Shown here in pieces: positions 45,960 through 55,178 of a stretch of DNA of 64,000 nucleotides; the first letter of the stretch is position 1; each line of letters begins with the position of its first letter. The stretch is from Caldilineaceae bacterium. Its GTDB lineage: Bacteria > Chloroflexota > Anaerolineae > Caldilineales > Caldilineaceae. The notes below the pieces were generated by a model. The model had not been told where the DNA came from. It saw nothing but the letters and a program-made list of their open reading frames with translations, and made no database searches. Position numbers and translations under genes: made by a program. The stretch spans positions 50,822 to 114,821 of the forward strand of contig JAJDXQ010000005.1 of the NCBI GenBank assembly GCA_022823185.1, read 5' to 3'.

Positions 45960-46715
45960 ATGCGAAATACAGGCCATCCGACGTCAAATGGCGCGTCAAC
46001 GAGCCGCCGCTACGACTTGGTCAAAGATCCTGTCTTCTATATTACCTTTGCGTTCTTCGCCCTGCTCACCACCGCGCTTCCTGCCGCCTTGGGTCAGCCG
46101 AACTTCCTCCCAATCGCGCAAACAGTCGCCCTCACACTGTTCCTCGCCATACCCCTGCGCCGGGGGAAAACTGGCACAGGCATCATGATGCTATCACTCT
46201 GGCTGTCATTACAGTTCATGGTAATGCTCGTGGGTTCCGCCCTCCTGCCAGTTGTCTTCCAACGAGCCATCCACGATGGCTTCGACTTCCATCGCGCACT
46301 CCTGGAATGGAGCGCTACCGGAAGCTCCCTCCCCGGTTCGCTACACGAAAATGCAGGTCCGCGTGTCGTCGAACTCTTCGGCGTCCTGCTCGGCAGCCTT
46401 GTTTCAGCCGGCCTCATAGGCATTTGGTTCCTCATGCGTACCTTGAACCAGTTCGCTTTCGCCGCCGGACGCCTGGCCGCCGAAGGGCCCTCCGGGCTGA
46501 TTCTTGGGCTGATGCCTTGGCGGATTGCCATGATCGCCGGCTATGCCGGCTCTGTCGCCCTGCTGGCTCAACCTCTTCTGAGAAACACGTGGAGTCCATT
46601 CTTCTATCTTGCGAGGCACCGCCGCCTGGCGGCTGTGTCCATCCTCCTGCTCGCGGCCGGCCTTGTAACAGAGCTTGCTTTGCCAGGACTCTGGCGCGTC
46701 CTCTGGGCCCCATGA
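45960..46715 (+). CDS. Integral membrane protein of unknown function
   Basis: 251 residues with about five or six hydrophobic segments (for example VFYITFAFFALLTTALPAAL, MMLSLWLSLQFMVMLVGSAL, GVLLGSLVSAGLIGIWFL and a C-terminal AAVSILLLAAGLVTELALP). I do not recognise a family. The N-terminus is polar and Ser/Arg-rich. The promoter suggests leaderless translation from this ATG. It stands alone on the plus strand, upstream of the first IS copy. Confidence 0.8.
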   Translation: MRNTGHPTSNGASTSRRYDLVKDPVFYITFAFFALLTTALPAALGQPNFLPIAQTVALTLFLAIPLRRGKTGTGIMMLSLWLSLQFMVMLVGSALLPVVFQRAIHDGFDFHRALLEWSATGSSLPGSLHENAGPRVVELFGVLLGSLVSAGLIGIWFLMRTLNQFAFAAGRLAAEGPSGLILGLMPWRIAMIAGYAGSVALLAQPLLRNTWSPFFYLARHRRLAAVSILLLAAGLVTELALPGLWRVLWAP

Positions 46716-46979
46716 ACCGGCTGGCAATCCTGTCGGTAAATCCCCATGCCTCGATTCAGTGGCGTTCCCCCGCCACACCAGAGTCGAACAACATTTGCGT
46801 GTCATCCAGCTCCGTTCATCCTGCGGCGCATGTTCGTGCGGCGCCGTTTGCAACGCGTCTCGCGTCTTCGCCCCACTCGCCCGGCAAATCGAAGACCGGG
46901 AAAGCCCGGGGACCGCGAACAGGAAGTCGTAAAACACTGAACATTTTGGCTTCCAGTCCGCAAAGGCCCAACATCATTA

Positions 46980-47803
46980 GGTCAATTTGACGTTAGATCA
47001 ATTTGTCACATGGGCGACGATAGGAGGATTTCTACAAAGAGGATTGCCTTCCATCAGTGGCAGAAACGATAGGCATTTCTGCAAGGACACGCTCGTGCCG
47101 ACGCAGGGCAAGAGGAAAGGTGTCGCCGTTTTGTTGAGGCAGTTCACTGGATTCTGCCCACCGGCCCCCAGTGGCGTGAAATGCCAGACAGACATAAAAA
47201 GTGGAACAGTGTATTCAAGCGCTTTGCGCGCTGGGAAGAGAACGGTGTTTGGGCTGATTTGTTCGAACAGTTCGCCCAGGACCCGGAGGTGGCAGCGGTG
47301 ATGCCCGACAGTTCAGCTGCACGCGCCCATATGTGCGCAGCAGGCGGCTCAAATATGGGGGCCCTCAGCAAGAACAGTGCCTGGGTCGGAGTCGGGGCGA
47401 ATGCAGCAGCAAAATCAATCTCCTCGTTGATGCCCTTGGTCTGCCTCTAAAGTTCACATTGGCCGCTGGTGAACGCAATGATATGACCCGAGCTGAATCG
47501 TTGCTCGCCCCCTTCGGTTATAACGGCCTCATCGCCGTCAAAGTCTACGATTCACACCCTTGGCGAGAGCTGCTCGCAGCCCAACAGGTCGAGGTGGTCA
47601 TCCCCTCCCGTTGCAATCGCAATCAACCACGAGACTATGACCGAATCCGCTATCGAGAACGCAACATCGTCGAACGTCTCATCAACAGAATCAAGTGGTA
47701 TCGACGCATTTTCACTCGCTATGACAAACTCGCTCGACGTTACATGGCTTTCTTGCATTTCGCTGCTACATTCATCTGGCTCAAACGAAATGTCAATGGG
47801 ACC
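46980..47803 (+). mobile_element. IS5-family insertion sequence, copy 1 (decayed)
   Basis: About 824 bases, near-identical over long stretches to 57960-58783. The ends are imperfect inverted repeats (left GGTCAATTTGACGTT; right end reversed GGTCCCATTGACATT), and TA lies on both sides as a possible target duplication. Transposase reading is broken by a stop, a changed slippery site and loss of a catalytic Asp (see the pseudogene). Confidence 0.8.
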
Positions 47804-47806
47804 TAG
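47010..47806 (+). pseudogene. IS5-family transposase, inactive copy
   Basis: The first part starts ATGGGCGACGATAGG at 47010 but meets TAG about 75 bases on (the codon is TAC in copy 2). The first catalytic Asp is still seen in MPDSSAARAHMCAAGG. The frameshift heptamer of copy 2 is altered to AAATATG, and the second Asp motif ADKGYDSD of copy 2 is AVKVYDSH here. The final Glu block RERNIVERLINRIKWYRR is kept. The copy cannot make an active transposase. Confidence 0.85.
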
Positions 47807-48213
47807 TGAACTGCCGAGTACGCGAAGAACATTTTTTTCCGCGGAAGGACGCGGAGGGGCGAGTAGGCGCGGCGGAAACGCACGCCTCCGGCCGCCAGCC
47901 AGTTCAGGCTGGGGAGTTGGCAGGGGTTGACCGGTTCGAGGCCGCGGGCCTGCATCTGGTCGGTCACAGGGAAGAGGATGTTGGGAGAAGAGATACGAAT
48001 GACTCCATTCCGTATCACCGTTACCCGAAAACTAGGGTGAAATATCAGGCACGAACATTATTGATCCCACCCTTACGTATCTTTATCCTGGTCCGATTTT
48101 CAGCCAGTGAGTTTGAGTTGGCCTGTTACAAGTGCCCCAATGAACGATATGAGCCACCACGTCAGAAGATTCTCAAGAAGTCGTGCAGGATCGTTCGCGA
48201 TGAACGAAGAGAT

Positions 48214-48489
48214 ACTTCATCTCCAGTCCCCCCCGATGCTGAACAACTCTTGGCTGCCACGCGAGGACTCTGGGGCCTCGAAAACTCGGTCCACTGGGTC
48301 TTGGACACCGCCTTTCGCGAAGACGAAAGCCGCATCCGCCAGGGGCATGCCCAACATAACATGGCTATCATGCGGCGTATGGCTCTCAAACTCCTGCGCC
48401 ACGAGAAAACCGCCAAGGTCGGCATCGCCGCTAAACGCAAACGGGCTGGCTCGAATCACGACTATCTTCTTAGGGTGCTACAAAATTAG
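48214..48489 (+). pseudogene. ISAs1-family transposase, C-terminal remnant
   Basis: The last 91 codons of an ISAs1/H-repeat-type transposase: GLWGLENSVHWVLDTAFRED, ESRIRQGHAQHNMAIMRRMA and the end KRKRAGSNHDYLLRVL are classic. The frame continues upstream to 47806 but that sequence has no transposase similarity, so at least three quarters of the gene is missing. It lies just inside the left IS5-type copy. Confidence 0.85.
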
Positions 48490-48616
48490 AATGCACTTGC
48501 CTTGCTGTCGCTGCCGAATCCTTTTGCGCCGTATCGATTTTCCCATTCACCATATTCTGGGGCAACCGATTGGTGTGCAACAGGCGGTCTATTCGTGAAT
48601 GCGAAGTTGTCTTCTA

Positions 48617-48757
48617 CTACGACCCAAATACGTCATCCGCCTCCGACTCGAACCCCTCCAGCGAGGGCGATGCCAGTGTGTCGCCCCCTCCGAACGTGCC
48701 GATGACCTCGTATCCATCGTCACCCAGCAGCAGGATGGTGATGGCGTCGCCGTCACC
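48617..48757 (-). pseudogene. Possible Uma2-family C-terminal remnant
   Basis: On the minus strand, out of frame with the permease that ends at 48753, the sequence encodes DGDAITILLLGDDGYEVIG, then TFGGGDTLASPSLEGF and a stop. This pattern resembles the last 45 residues of Uma2/DUF820 endonuclease-like proteins. The rest of such a gene is replaced by the permease gene, suggesting a deletion or insertion junction here. Similarity is by eye only. Confidence 0.35.
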
Positions 48758-49604
48758 CCTTGACCGCGCCGCCGGTCAGGCCGGCGACGACGAAGCGCTG
48801 GCCCAGGAAATAGAGCACGACCGCGGGGATCGCCATGAGCAGAGCGCCGGCGCTCAACTCGCCCCAGCGATAAACATCCAGTTGGATGAAGCTGGCCAGC
48901 CCGATCGGCATGGTCTGGGCGTTGGCCGTCTCGGTCAGGATGTAGGCATAGAGGAACTCGTTCCAGGCCAGGGTGAAGGCAAAGATGGCGGCGGCGGCGA
49001 TGCCGGGCGACGCCAGCGGCAGGACGATCCGCACCCAGGCCCCGACGCGCGTGCAGCCATCGATCATCGCGCACTCTTCCAGTTCGACCGGAATGTTGTG
49101 GAAGTAGCCGCGCAGCATCCAGACACAGAAGGGAACCGTGAAGCTGGAGTAGACCAGCACAAGGCCCAGTCGGCTGTCTATCAGCTTGAATGCGGCCATC
49201 ACAACATAGAGGGGGATAAACAGCAGCACGGGCGGCACAAGATAGGCGAAGAACACGGCCATGCCCAGACGTTGCCGACCAGGGAATTTCAGCCGCGCCA
49301 GGGCCAAGCCGGCGAAGACCGCTATTACGACCGACAGGAAGGTTGCGCCCAGCGAGACGGTCAGGCTGTTGAGCGTGAGCCTCTCAAACTGGAGAAAGGG
49401 TTGGGTGAACAGCCCCCTGTAGCTCATGAGCGTAGGCTCGGTCGTCCAGAAGAGGGGGATGCGCACCGCCAGGTCTTTGGGATGTTTGAAAGAGGCCAGC
49501 GCGATCCAATAGGTTGGGAACAGGACCCAGGTGAGAATGAAGATCATCCAGAGCGCGCCGGCGATCACCTTGATGCGGCGCTCCCATTTCAGTCCAAGCG
49601 TCAT
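48753..49604 (-). CDS. CUT1 sugar ABC transporter permease, MalG-type
   Basis: A 283-residue permease with six likely helices. The EAA loop is VELEECAMIDGCTRVGAWV, and the end is GQRFVVAGLTGGAVKG. It overlaps the upstream permease gene by ATGA (49601-49604), so they are translationally coupled. It is the last gene of the importer inside the IS-bounded block; decayed genes follow directly. Confidence 0.93.
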   Translation of the reverse strand: MTLGLKWERRIKVIAGALWMIFILTWVLFPTYWIALASFKHPKDLAVRIPLFWTTEPTLMSYRGLFTQPFLQFERLTLNSLTVSLGATFLSVVIAVFAGLALARLKFPGRQRLGMAVFFAYLVPPVLLFIPLYVVMAAFKLIDSRLGLVLVYSSFTVPFCVWMLRGYFHNIPVELEECAMIDGCTRVGAWVRIVLPLASPGIAAAAIFAFTLAWNEFLYAYILTETANAQTMPIGLASFIQLDVYRWGELSAGALLMAIPAVVLYFLGQRFVVAGLTGGAVKG

Positions 49605-50560
49605 GCCTCGGTCTCCTCTCTGGAAGAGATAAAGTGGTTCAACAACAACACGAGAATGACCAGGACGGGGAAGGTCAGCACGGCATAGACGGCGCCCCTG
49701 CTCAGGTTTTTGGAACCGGCCACAAAGGCATGTTGGTAGGCGGCGATGGGCAGGGTGGTTGTCGCTTCACCGGGTCCGCCCTGGGTCAGCAGCCAGATGA
49801 CGGTGAACTGGTTGAAGGTCCAGATGGTGGACAGGGTAAGGGCGACCATCAGAACGGGGAAGACGGCCGGCAGCGACACGTAGAGAAAGCGATGGATGAT
49901 GCCGGCGCCGTCCACTTTGGCGGCGTCATAGAGATCATCGGGGATCGGCGACAGGCCGGCCAGCAGTGTGATGGCGAAAAATGGAAAGCCTTGCCAGACG
50001 CCGACGATGATCGCCGACGGCATGGCGTATTCGGCCTTTGCCAGCCACAGGATCGGCTTTTCGATCAGATGCGCCTTGATCAGAATGTAGTTGAGGACGT
50101 TGGTTGTGTCGTTGAAGAGAAAACGCCAAGTGACAACGGCCGTCAGCGGCGGCAGCGCCCAAGGCAGCAGGACGGCCGCGCGCGCCAGCCCCTGCCCAGG
50201 CCAGTTCTCATTCAGCACGAGCGCGGTCGCCATGCCAATACAGACCTTGATGGCGACCGAGACGACCGTGAAATAGATGGTGCGGCCCATGGCGGGCCAG
50301 AAGTTGCCCTGCGACAGGACTGTGACATAGTTCTCCAGACCGACAAAGGGCATATCCCTGACGGCCAGGAGCTTGGTATGCAGGCTGATCCAGATGGCAT
50401 AGAGGGTCGGGTAGCCGATCAGGCCGATGATGATGGCCAGCGCCGGGATCATCAGTGCGATGCCCAGAACGGTCTCTGTGGGTAGGCGCAGGCGCGACTT
50501 GGAATCTGTCATGCCCCGCGTTCCGCCGGGATCAGTGCGCTCTGCGCCCGCTTGCGTCAT
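49601..50560 (-). CDS. CUT1 sugar ABC transporter permease, MalF-type
   Basis: A 319-residue partner permease. TETVLGIALMIPALAIIIGL is the first helix; YPTLYAIWISLHTKLL and the EAA loop PDDLYDAAKVDGAGIIHRF follow. The start at 50560 has AGGA eight bases upstream; ATG 50512 is a weaker alternative. It begins 108 bases after the binding-protein gene, with a strong hairpin between, and overlaps the next permease by ATGA. Confidence 0.92.
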   Translation of the reverse strand: MTQAGAERTDPGGTRGMTDSKSRLRLPTETVLGIALMIPALAIIIGLIGYPTLYAIWISLHTKLLAVRDMPFVGLENYVTVLSQGNFWPAMGRTIYFTVVSVAIKVCIGMATALVLNENWPGQGLARAAVLLPWALPPLTAVVTWRFLFNDTTNVLNYILIKAHLIEKPILWLAKAEYAMPSAIIVGVWQGFPFFAITLLAGLSPIPDDLYDAAKVDGAGIIHRFLYVSLPAVFPVLMVALTLSTIWTFNQFTVIWLLTQGGPGEATTTLPIAAYQHAFVAGSKNLSRGAVYAVLTFPVLVILVLLLNHFISSREETEA

Positions 50561-50613
50561 AGCGTTGTCCTAATCGCTGGCGAGTGGCCAATTGCCGGAC
50601 GAGGAGAGAGTGT

Positions 50614-50654
50614 AGAGGAGTGAGGAGGGAGAAATCCTCCCATTCCTCACTCCT
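50614..50654 (-). promoter_or_regulatory. Intercistronic RNA hairpin after the sugar-binding-protein gene
   Basis: GAGGAGTGAGGA pairs perfectly with TCCTCACTCCTC (12 bp) around a 17-base interior that itself contains GGG/CCC. It lies between binding-protein and permease genes, with no T tract after it. This is the fourth hairpin found at this operon position in the window. Confidence 0.65.
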
Positions 50655-50667
50655 CAATTCTCGCAGT

Positions 50668-52074
50668 TTACGAACTGCCCAGGAAGTCCTCTCGGGCTTG
50701 CGCTACGATATCGTGCGCCTCTTTCATCGCCTCGGCCGCTGACAGACCGTCGAGGATGACGCGTGAGGTGGCTTTGCCGGCCCAAGTACCCCACAGGCTT
50801 GTCCATGGCGCGGGCGTGGCCGGCCAGGACTCGTCGCGCATGATGGGCACCACGTTTTCTACGACCTGCTTATTCCAACGATCTTCCGAGAAGTAGGGGT
50901 CTTCGTACGCGCCCAACAGCGCGGGGAAGAGATAGCTCTGGCCCATCTGCATCATCTTGATGTAGATGTCGGGCGACCACAGGTGGCGCAACACATCCTG
51001 GGCCTCATCCGGGAACTGGCTCTCTTTGTTGATGCCGAAGGCCTGTCCGGCTTCGGTCTGGGTCTGCGGGCCGACCTCCGGCGTGCGCTGCGGCCAGGGG
51101 GCGACGTAGGTCTTGTCCAGCAGATCCTCGATCGGCGTATCCCCGCGCCGCACGGCCGCCAGGATACTGCCCGGGTTCATGGCCATGGCGATCTGACCGG
51201 TGAGGTAGCCCTGGTTGTTGCCGCCGCCCTCCCAGTTGACCGCGGCCGGCGGAACGACTTCATGCACGGTGTAGAGGTCGGTGTACCATTGCAGGGCTTC
51301 GATATTTTCGGGCGAGTCCAGGGTGATGTCGCCCTCCTCGTTAAAGGCTGCGCCGCCGAAGGCCCACATCAGGGGTTGCAGGTGTATCAGGTCATCGGGC
51401 AGTCCGTAGGCGAATCCCAGACCGTACAGGTTTTCGTCGGCGTTGGTGTAGGCAAGGCCGAACGCCAGCATCTCCTCCAGGTCGCTGAAGGGCAGGGAGA
51501 AGCCGGCCTCCTCGACCAGATCCTCGCGGATGTGCATAAAGGCGGGGGCGAAGCCAATGTCGAGACAATAGCCCACGCCGTCGAGGGTGAAGTTCCGCTC
51601 AGCGGTGGGGTGCCAGCCACCAAGACCTTCGCCCACTTCATCCCAGACTTCCTGAATCGGCAGCATGCGGCCATCGCGCATGAATGTCTGGGTCGCGATC
51701 TGCGGGGAGAAGATGTCGGGCAAGGTGCCGGCCTCGGCCGCGGCGGACAGCTTGGCGGCAAACTCCTGGAAGCTGCCGGGGATGGCCTGCACGTCGACAG
51801 CGAAGCCGATGGCGCGACCGGCGTTCTGCGCTTCCTCGTTGAGGTGCAGGTTGATGTTCGGGTTGAAGAAGCGGGTGGTCCACATCCTCAACACCTTCTG
51901 CTCCGCTGGAACTTCTACAGTGATGGTCTGAGGCGGTTGCACAGCACAGGCGGCTGTCAGAAGACCTGCGCCGCCGGCGATGGCGGCGGTGCGCAAGAAC
52001 TGCCGCCGGCTATGGCCCTTTGGCGCGCTTTTCTGATCATCGTTCATCTCAGTCACAGAAACTTTCTCAGCCAT
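50668..52074 (-). CDS. Sugar ABC transporter substrate-binding lipoprotein (SBP family 1), Tat-type signal
   Basis: A 468-residue extracellular sugar-binding protein. The signal contains SRRQFLR and the lipobox LTAAC, fitting Tat-dependent lipoprotein export. The mature protein shows VLRMWTTRFFNPNINLHLNE, GTLPDIFSPQIATQTFMRDG and a late AGQAFGINKESQFPDEAQDV, in SBP_bac_1 style. It heads the third importer. About 425 bases upstream are non-coding and contain an 18-base palindrome, which may be an operator. Confidence 0.92.
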   Translation of the reverse strand: MAEKVSVTEMNDDQKSAPKGHSRRQFLRTAAIAGGAGLLTAACAVQPPQTITVEVPAEQKVLRMWTTRFFNPNINLHLNEEAQNAGRAIGFAVDVQAIPGSFQEFAAKLSAAAEAGTLPDIFSPQIATQTFMRDGRMLPIQEVWDEVGEGLGGWHPTAERNFTLDGVGYCLDIGFAPAFMHIREDLVEEAGFSLPFSDLEEMLAFGLAYTNADENLYGLGFAYGLPDDLIHLQPLMWAFGGAAFNEEGDITLDSPENIEALQWYTDLYTVHEVVPPAAVNWEGGGNNQGYLTGQIAMAMNPGSILAAVRRGDTPIEDLLDKTYVAPWPQRTPEVGPQTQTEAGQAFGINKESQFPDEAQDVLRHLWSPDIYIKMMQMGQSYLFPALLGAYEDPYFSEDRWNKQVVENVVPIMRDESWPATPAPWTSLWGTWAGKATSRVILDGLSAAEAMKEAHDIVAQAREDFLGSS

Positions 52075-52372
52075 TTTGCCTTCTCCTTGCGTTTGGCAGG
52101 TGTCTTACTCTGCACAGGGATGTTGATCGATTGAATGATTACTCTGACTGTATTGCTGCCATCTACCCTCCTGTGTCTTTTTGCAGAGCTGGTCTGCCAA
52201 GGGGAGAAGGCGGCGGTCAGCCCGCCCCAAGCGGAGTCTGGCCGTGCCCATCGCTCTGCTATGCTGGCGCATTTCCCCTTGTACACGTCGCTTATACACC
52301 AATCTTCCTCGTTCATGCATGCGCAATTTCGTTTTACGAAACTGGGCGGATTGGGGGATGACGAAACCTCGA

Positions 52373-52390
52373 TAATCGCGGCCGCGATTA
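52373..52390. promoter_or_regulatory. 18-bp perfect palindrome, possible operator
   Basis: TAATCGCGGCCGCGATTA is a perfect inverted repeat in the 425-base gap between the isomerase gene and the binding-protein gene, about 300 bases before the latter. It could bind a dimeric regulator such as a LacI- or GntR-type protein, although no regulator gene is in view. The rest of the gap holds nothing that I can name. Confidence 0.4.
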
Positions 52391-52500
52391 CGGGCCACTC
52401 GCTTGACAGTGACGGCGGATTCCAGAACAGTCCGTTTCAGCTGATGGAACCTCTTCAGTCGTAAGCAGGCGTGGAACGGAGGTAATGGGAGCGAGAGCGG

Positions 52501-53370
52501 TCAGGCGGCTTGAACTTGCTCGATGGCGGCCAGGAGATTGTCCCGGCTTTGTCGTGACCCGACCTTCAACGTCTCCAACGTGCTGTCAACTTTACGCTCG
52601 TACTCGACGGCCCAGACGCCGTCGAACGAATCGAGCAGCGTGCGGATGATCGGAGGCCAGTCGATGTCGCCCTCTCCAAAAGCGCGATACTCGACACCGG
52701 AGGCCAGACGGGCAACATCTTTCCAGTGCGTATAGACCACCCTGTCCTGGATTTCGAGCAGGGCTTCGTAGGGATCTTCACCGCCATAGGCATAGTTGGC
52801 CGGATCGTAAGTAACGCCCACCGATTTGTAAGGAACCATATCCAGCAGCCGTTTGAGCCGGGCGCCCGTGGCCGATGTGCCTCCGTGATTCTCAATCGCC
52901 AATGATACATTTTTCACCTGAGCGTAGCTGCCGAGCCGGTTGAAGGCCGCGCTGAGCGTCTCGTACAGGGCGTCCGTCACCCGCTCTGCCGGCAGCACAT
53001 AGTGCTTGGAGTGTGTAAAGTCATGCTCGGTGAAGACCCGGACCACACGTGCGCCGAGCGCGTCAGCATGGTCGATCACCTTAGTCAGTTCATCGCAGCG
53101 ATCTTCGGCCACATCCCCGTAAAGCCCGACCACTGCCCCGCCACCGAGAGCGGTTATTTCGACCCCGGCATTCGCCGCCATGCGCTGCACAGCGTCCAGC
53201 TCCTGGGGGCTGGCATCGACTGCGATCTTGTTGCGGGACTCCTCTTCAAGCCAGCCGCAGTCGATTTCGACCAACGTCAGTCCGATTTCACGCGAGGCCG
53301 CGAAGAACTCGGGCACGGTGTACTCGCGAAAGCCATACGATGCGTTGCCCAACGGGATGCTGGTAGACAT
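52501..53370 (-). CDS. Sugar phosphate isomerase/epimerase (xylose isomerase-like TIM barrel)
   Basis: A 289-residue AP endonuclease 2-type TIM barrel. It starts TSIPLGNASYGFREYTVPEFF; metal ligands are expected in VSLAIENHGGTSATG, KSVGVTYDPANYAYGG, VVYTHWKDV and FGEGDIDWPPII, all typical. The enzyme would isomerise or epimerise a sugar or inositol derivative. GGGAG lies upstream of the ATG. It lies between the VOC fusion gene and the importer in the IS-bounded block, so it is probably part of one catabolic pathway. Confidence 0.9.
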   Translation of the reverse strand: MSTSIPLGNASYGFREYTVPEFFAASREIGLTLVEIDCGWLEEESRNKIAVDASPQELDAVQRMAANAGVEITALGGGAVVGLYGDVAEDRCDELTKVIDHADALGARVVRVFTEHDFTHSKHYVLPAERVTDALYETLSAAFNRLGSYAQVKNVSLAIENHGGTSATGARLKRLLDMVPYKSVGVTYDPANYAYGGEDPYEALLEIQDRVVYTHWKDVARLASGVEYRAFGEGDIDWPPIIRTLLDSFDGVWAVEYERKVDSTLETLKVGSRQSRDNLLAAIEQVQAA

Positions 53371-53448
53371 CAGAACTCCCTCTTGGCATGGTTCGACGAC
53401 AAAAAGCGGTTGGATGAGATACAGGGCTGCTTTCCTCTTCAGCGGTCT

Positions 53449-55137
53449 TCAGGTACGAAGATGCTGTTGTTCGCCGGCTTGGCTCACCTGTAGATTACGC
53501 CAGCGTCCCGTGACGCCCTGGCCAAAAATCGTCTGCCTGTACTCCGGGTCCAGGCCAGGCAAGATGCCGCCGCGACCATCCGGAAGATCGTCCAGCAGCG
53601 TGAAGATCGCCATATTGACGGAAAAGCGAATCGGCTTGATCACCGGCGCTGCCGGCGGGTCGACCGTCGCGACCCACTCAATCTGATGGACTAGCTCCCC
53701 GTCCACGTACCACTCGGCGCGATCGGGGCCGGGCGTCAGCACGCTGTCATCGCCCGGATCGTAGCGGATCTCGTAGCGATGCCATGATCCCGGCTCGATT
53801 TCCAAGTCGGTCAGCACTGGATCCGCCATCGGCAGGGCGGAGCCGACGCCGCCTGGCGCCGTAACGACGAACAGCTCGCGCAGCGCCATGACGCGGCGAT
53901 TGGATATCTCGAAGTTGATGACCATACCGGTCGAATCGTCGATCAGGGCGATGGCGGCGCACGCCAAACGGGGGTCGTCCGGGTCGGCTGCGAAGGGATT
54001 GCCCTCCGTTCCATGCACATCGACGGCCATGTCCACCGCAACAGAAAGCCCGTTGCCAGTCGCAAAGCGTCGGTCGGCGGTGACAATGGCCTTTACATGG
54101 TCAAGAGGATTGTCGAATGCGATCGTAAAACGCGGGATATCGATTTTGAATTCGGGCCGCTCACTGGTCGGAGTGGTGAGCGTTGCCGCCGGATCCAGAG
54201 CCGTAAAATCGCCCGCCTGCAAGACATGCCAGCCTGCGCCGATTATGGGCGATCCCGTTGTCCAGTCATCGAAATCACGCCCGTCCCCGGCCAGGAGATT
54301 GGGGGGGGCGGGAAGGCCGCGCCATACATCCACCGTGCGCGGCTCGTTCGGCCAGTCCAGCGGCACGTGTCTCTCCTCGTCCCAGATTTGTTCCAGTTCC
54401 GTCGTCAGTTCGATGACATTGCCGGCGGGATCGGGCACATAGATGAAGATATTGTGGCCGGGACCGTGGCGGCTTGGCCCGTAGATGATGGGCACGTCGT
54501 TGCGCCAGAGGTGATCGCACATGCGCTTTACATCGTTCCAGTCGGCCAGGTCGTAGGCATAGTGGTTTACCTTGGCGTGCCCGGCATTGAGGAGCGCGAT
54601 CCCGTGATGATCCTGGTTACAGCGCAGCCATATCACGGCATCTTCGGCGGCATCCGACACCCGAAAGCCAAGCATGTCGGTATAGAAGGCCGCCGCGCTC
54701 TTAAGTTCGATGCTTTGCAGCGTGATATGGCCGAACCTGAGCGGGCGGATTTCACGCGGCTGGAGAGGCCGATCGAGGCTCGTCATGCCTTCATAAAGCT
54801 CGATCCGGTTCCCGTCGGCGTCCAAATAGCAAAGGGCTTCGCCGTGGCCCGGCTCAGCGTACGCCCTCTCGTGCGGATGGAAGCCGCGCTGCGCCAGGGC
54901 GCTCCGGGCGGCTTCCAGGGCATCGCCGTCCGTGACTTCCAAGCCCAGATGGTGCAGCTTTCTCTCCTCGCCCGGATAGATCGCCAAGCAGTGATGTTCA
55001 GCATTGCAACGCAGGAAGACCGCGCCGTCGCCGCGCTCGGAGACTTCCAGGCCAACAATTTGTTCGTAGAAGGCGACAGTCTCCTCAACATTGGGGACGG
55101 TGATGGCGACATGGCCCATCCGCTTGATATTGATCAT
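53449..55137 (-). CDS. Two-domain VOC (extradiol dioxygenase-like) protein with a C-terminal beta-rich domain
   Basis: A 562-residue fusion. The first VOC domain (about 5-115) has MGHVAITV, LHHLGLEV and GNRIELYEG; the second (about 133-250) has FGHITLQSIEL, VNHYAYDL and GNVIELTTE. Both keep the His-His-Glu pattern for a metal, as in catechol 2,3-dioxygenases. After a linker, residues 280-550 form an unrelated beta-rich region with DPDDPRLACAAIALID, GSWHRYEIRYDPGDD and AEWYVDGELVHQIEW, which resembles a concanavalin-type sandwich (possibly DUF6081-like). Fusion of a ring-cleaving fold to such a domain is uncommon. The substrate is unknown. Confidence 0.8.
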   Translation of the reverse strand: MINIKRMGHVAITVPNVEETVAFYEQIVGLEVSERGDGAVFLRCNAEHHCLAIYPGEERKLHHLGLEVTDGDALEAARSALAQRGFHPHERAYAEPGHGEALCYLDADGNRIELYEGMTSLDRPLQPREIRPLRFGHITLQSIELKSAAAFYTDMLGFRVSDAAEDAVIWLRCNQDHHGIALLNAGHAKVNHYAYDLADWNDVKRMCDHLWRNDVPIIYGPSRHGPGHNIFIYVPDPAGNVIELTTELEQIWDEERHVPLDWPNEPRTVDVWRGLPAPPNLLAGDGRDFDDWTTGSPIIGAGWHVLQAGDFTALDPAATLTTPTSERPEFKIDIPRFTIAFDNPLDHVKAIVTADRRFATGNGLSVAVDMAVDVHGTEGNPFAADPDDPRLACAAIALIDDSTGMVINFEISNRRVMALRELFVVTAPGGVGSALPMADPVLTDLEIEPGSWHRYEIRYDPGDDSVLTPGPDRAEWYVDGELVHQIEWVATVDPPAAPVIKPIRFSVNMAIFTLLDDLPDGRGGILPGLDPEYRQTIFGQGVTGRWRNLQVSQAGEQQHLRT

Positions 55138-55178
55138 AAGCTGGGGGAAGAGCGGCGCGCCGCTTCTCCGTGTTCCTC

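Noticed and set aside
45373..46188. A 271-codon Pro/Ser-rich frame
   Set aside because: Low-complexity translation over a C-rich intergenic region; it overlaps the promoter and start of the membrane protein gene.
47806..48489. A full 227-residue gene
   Set aside because: Only the last 91 codons resemble a protein (ISAs1 transposase); the upstream part is non-coding flank and repeat.
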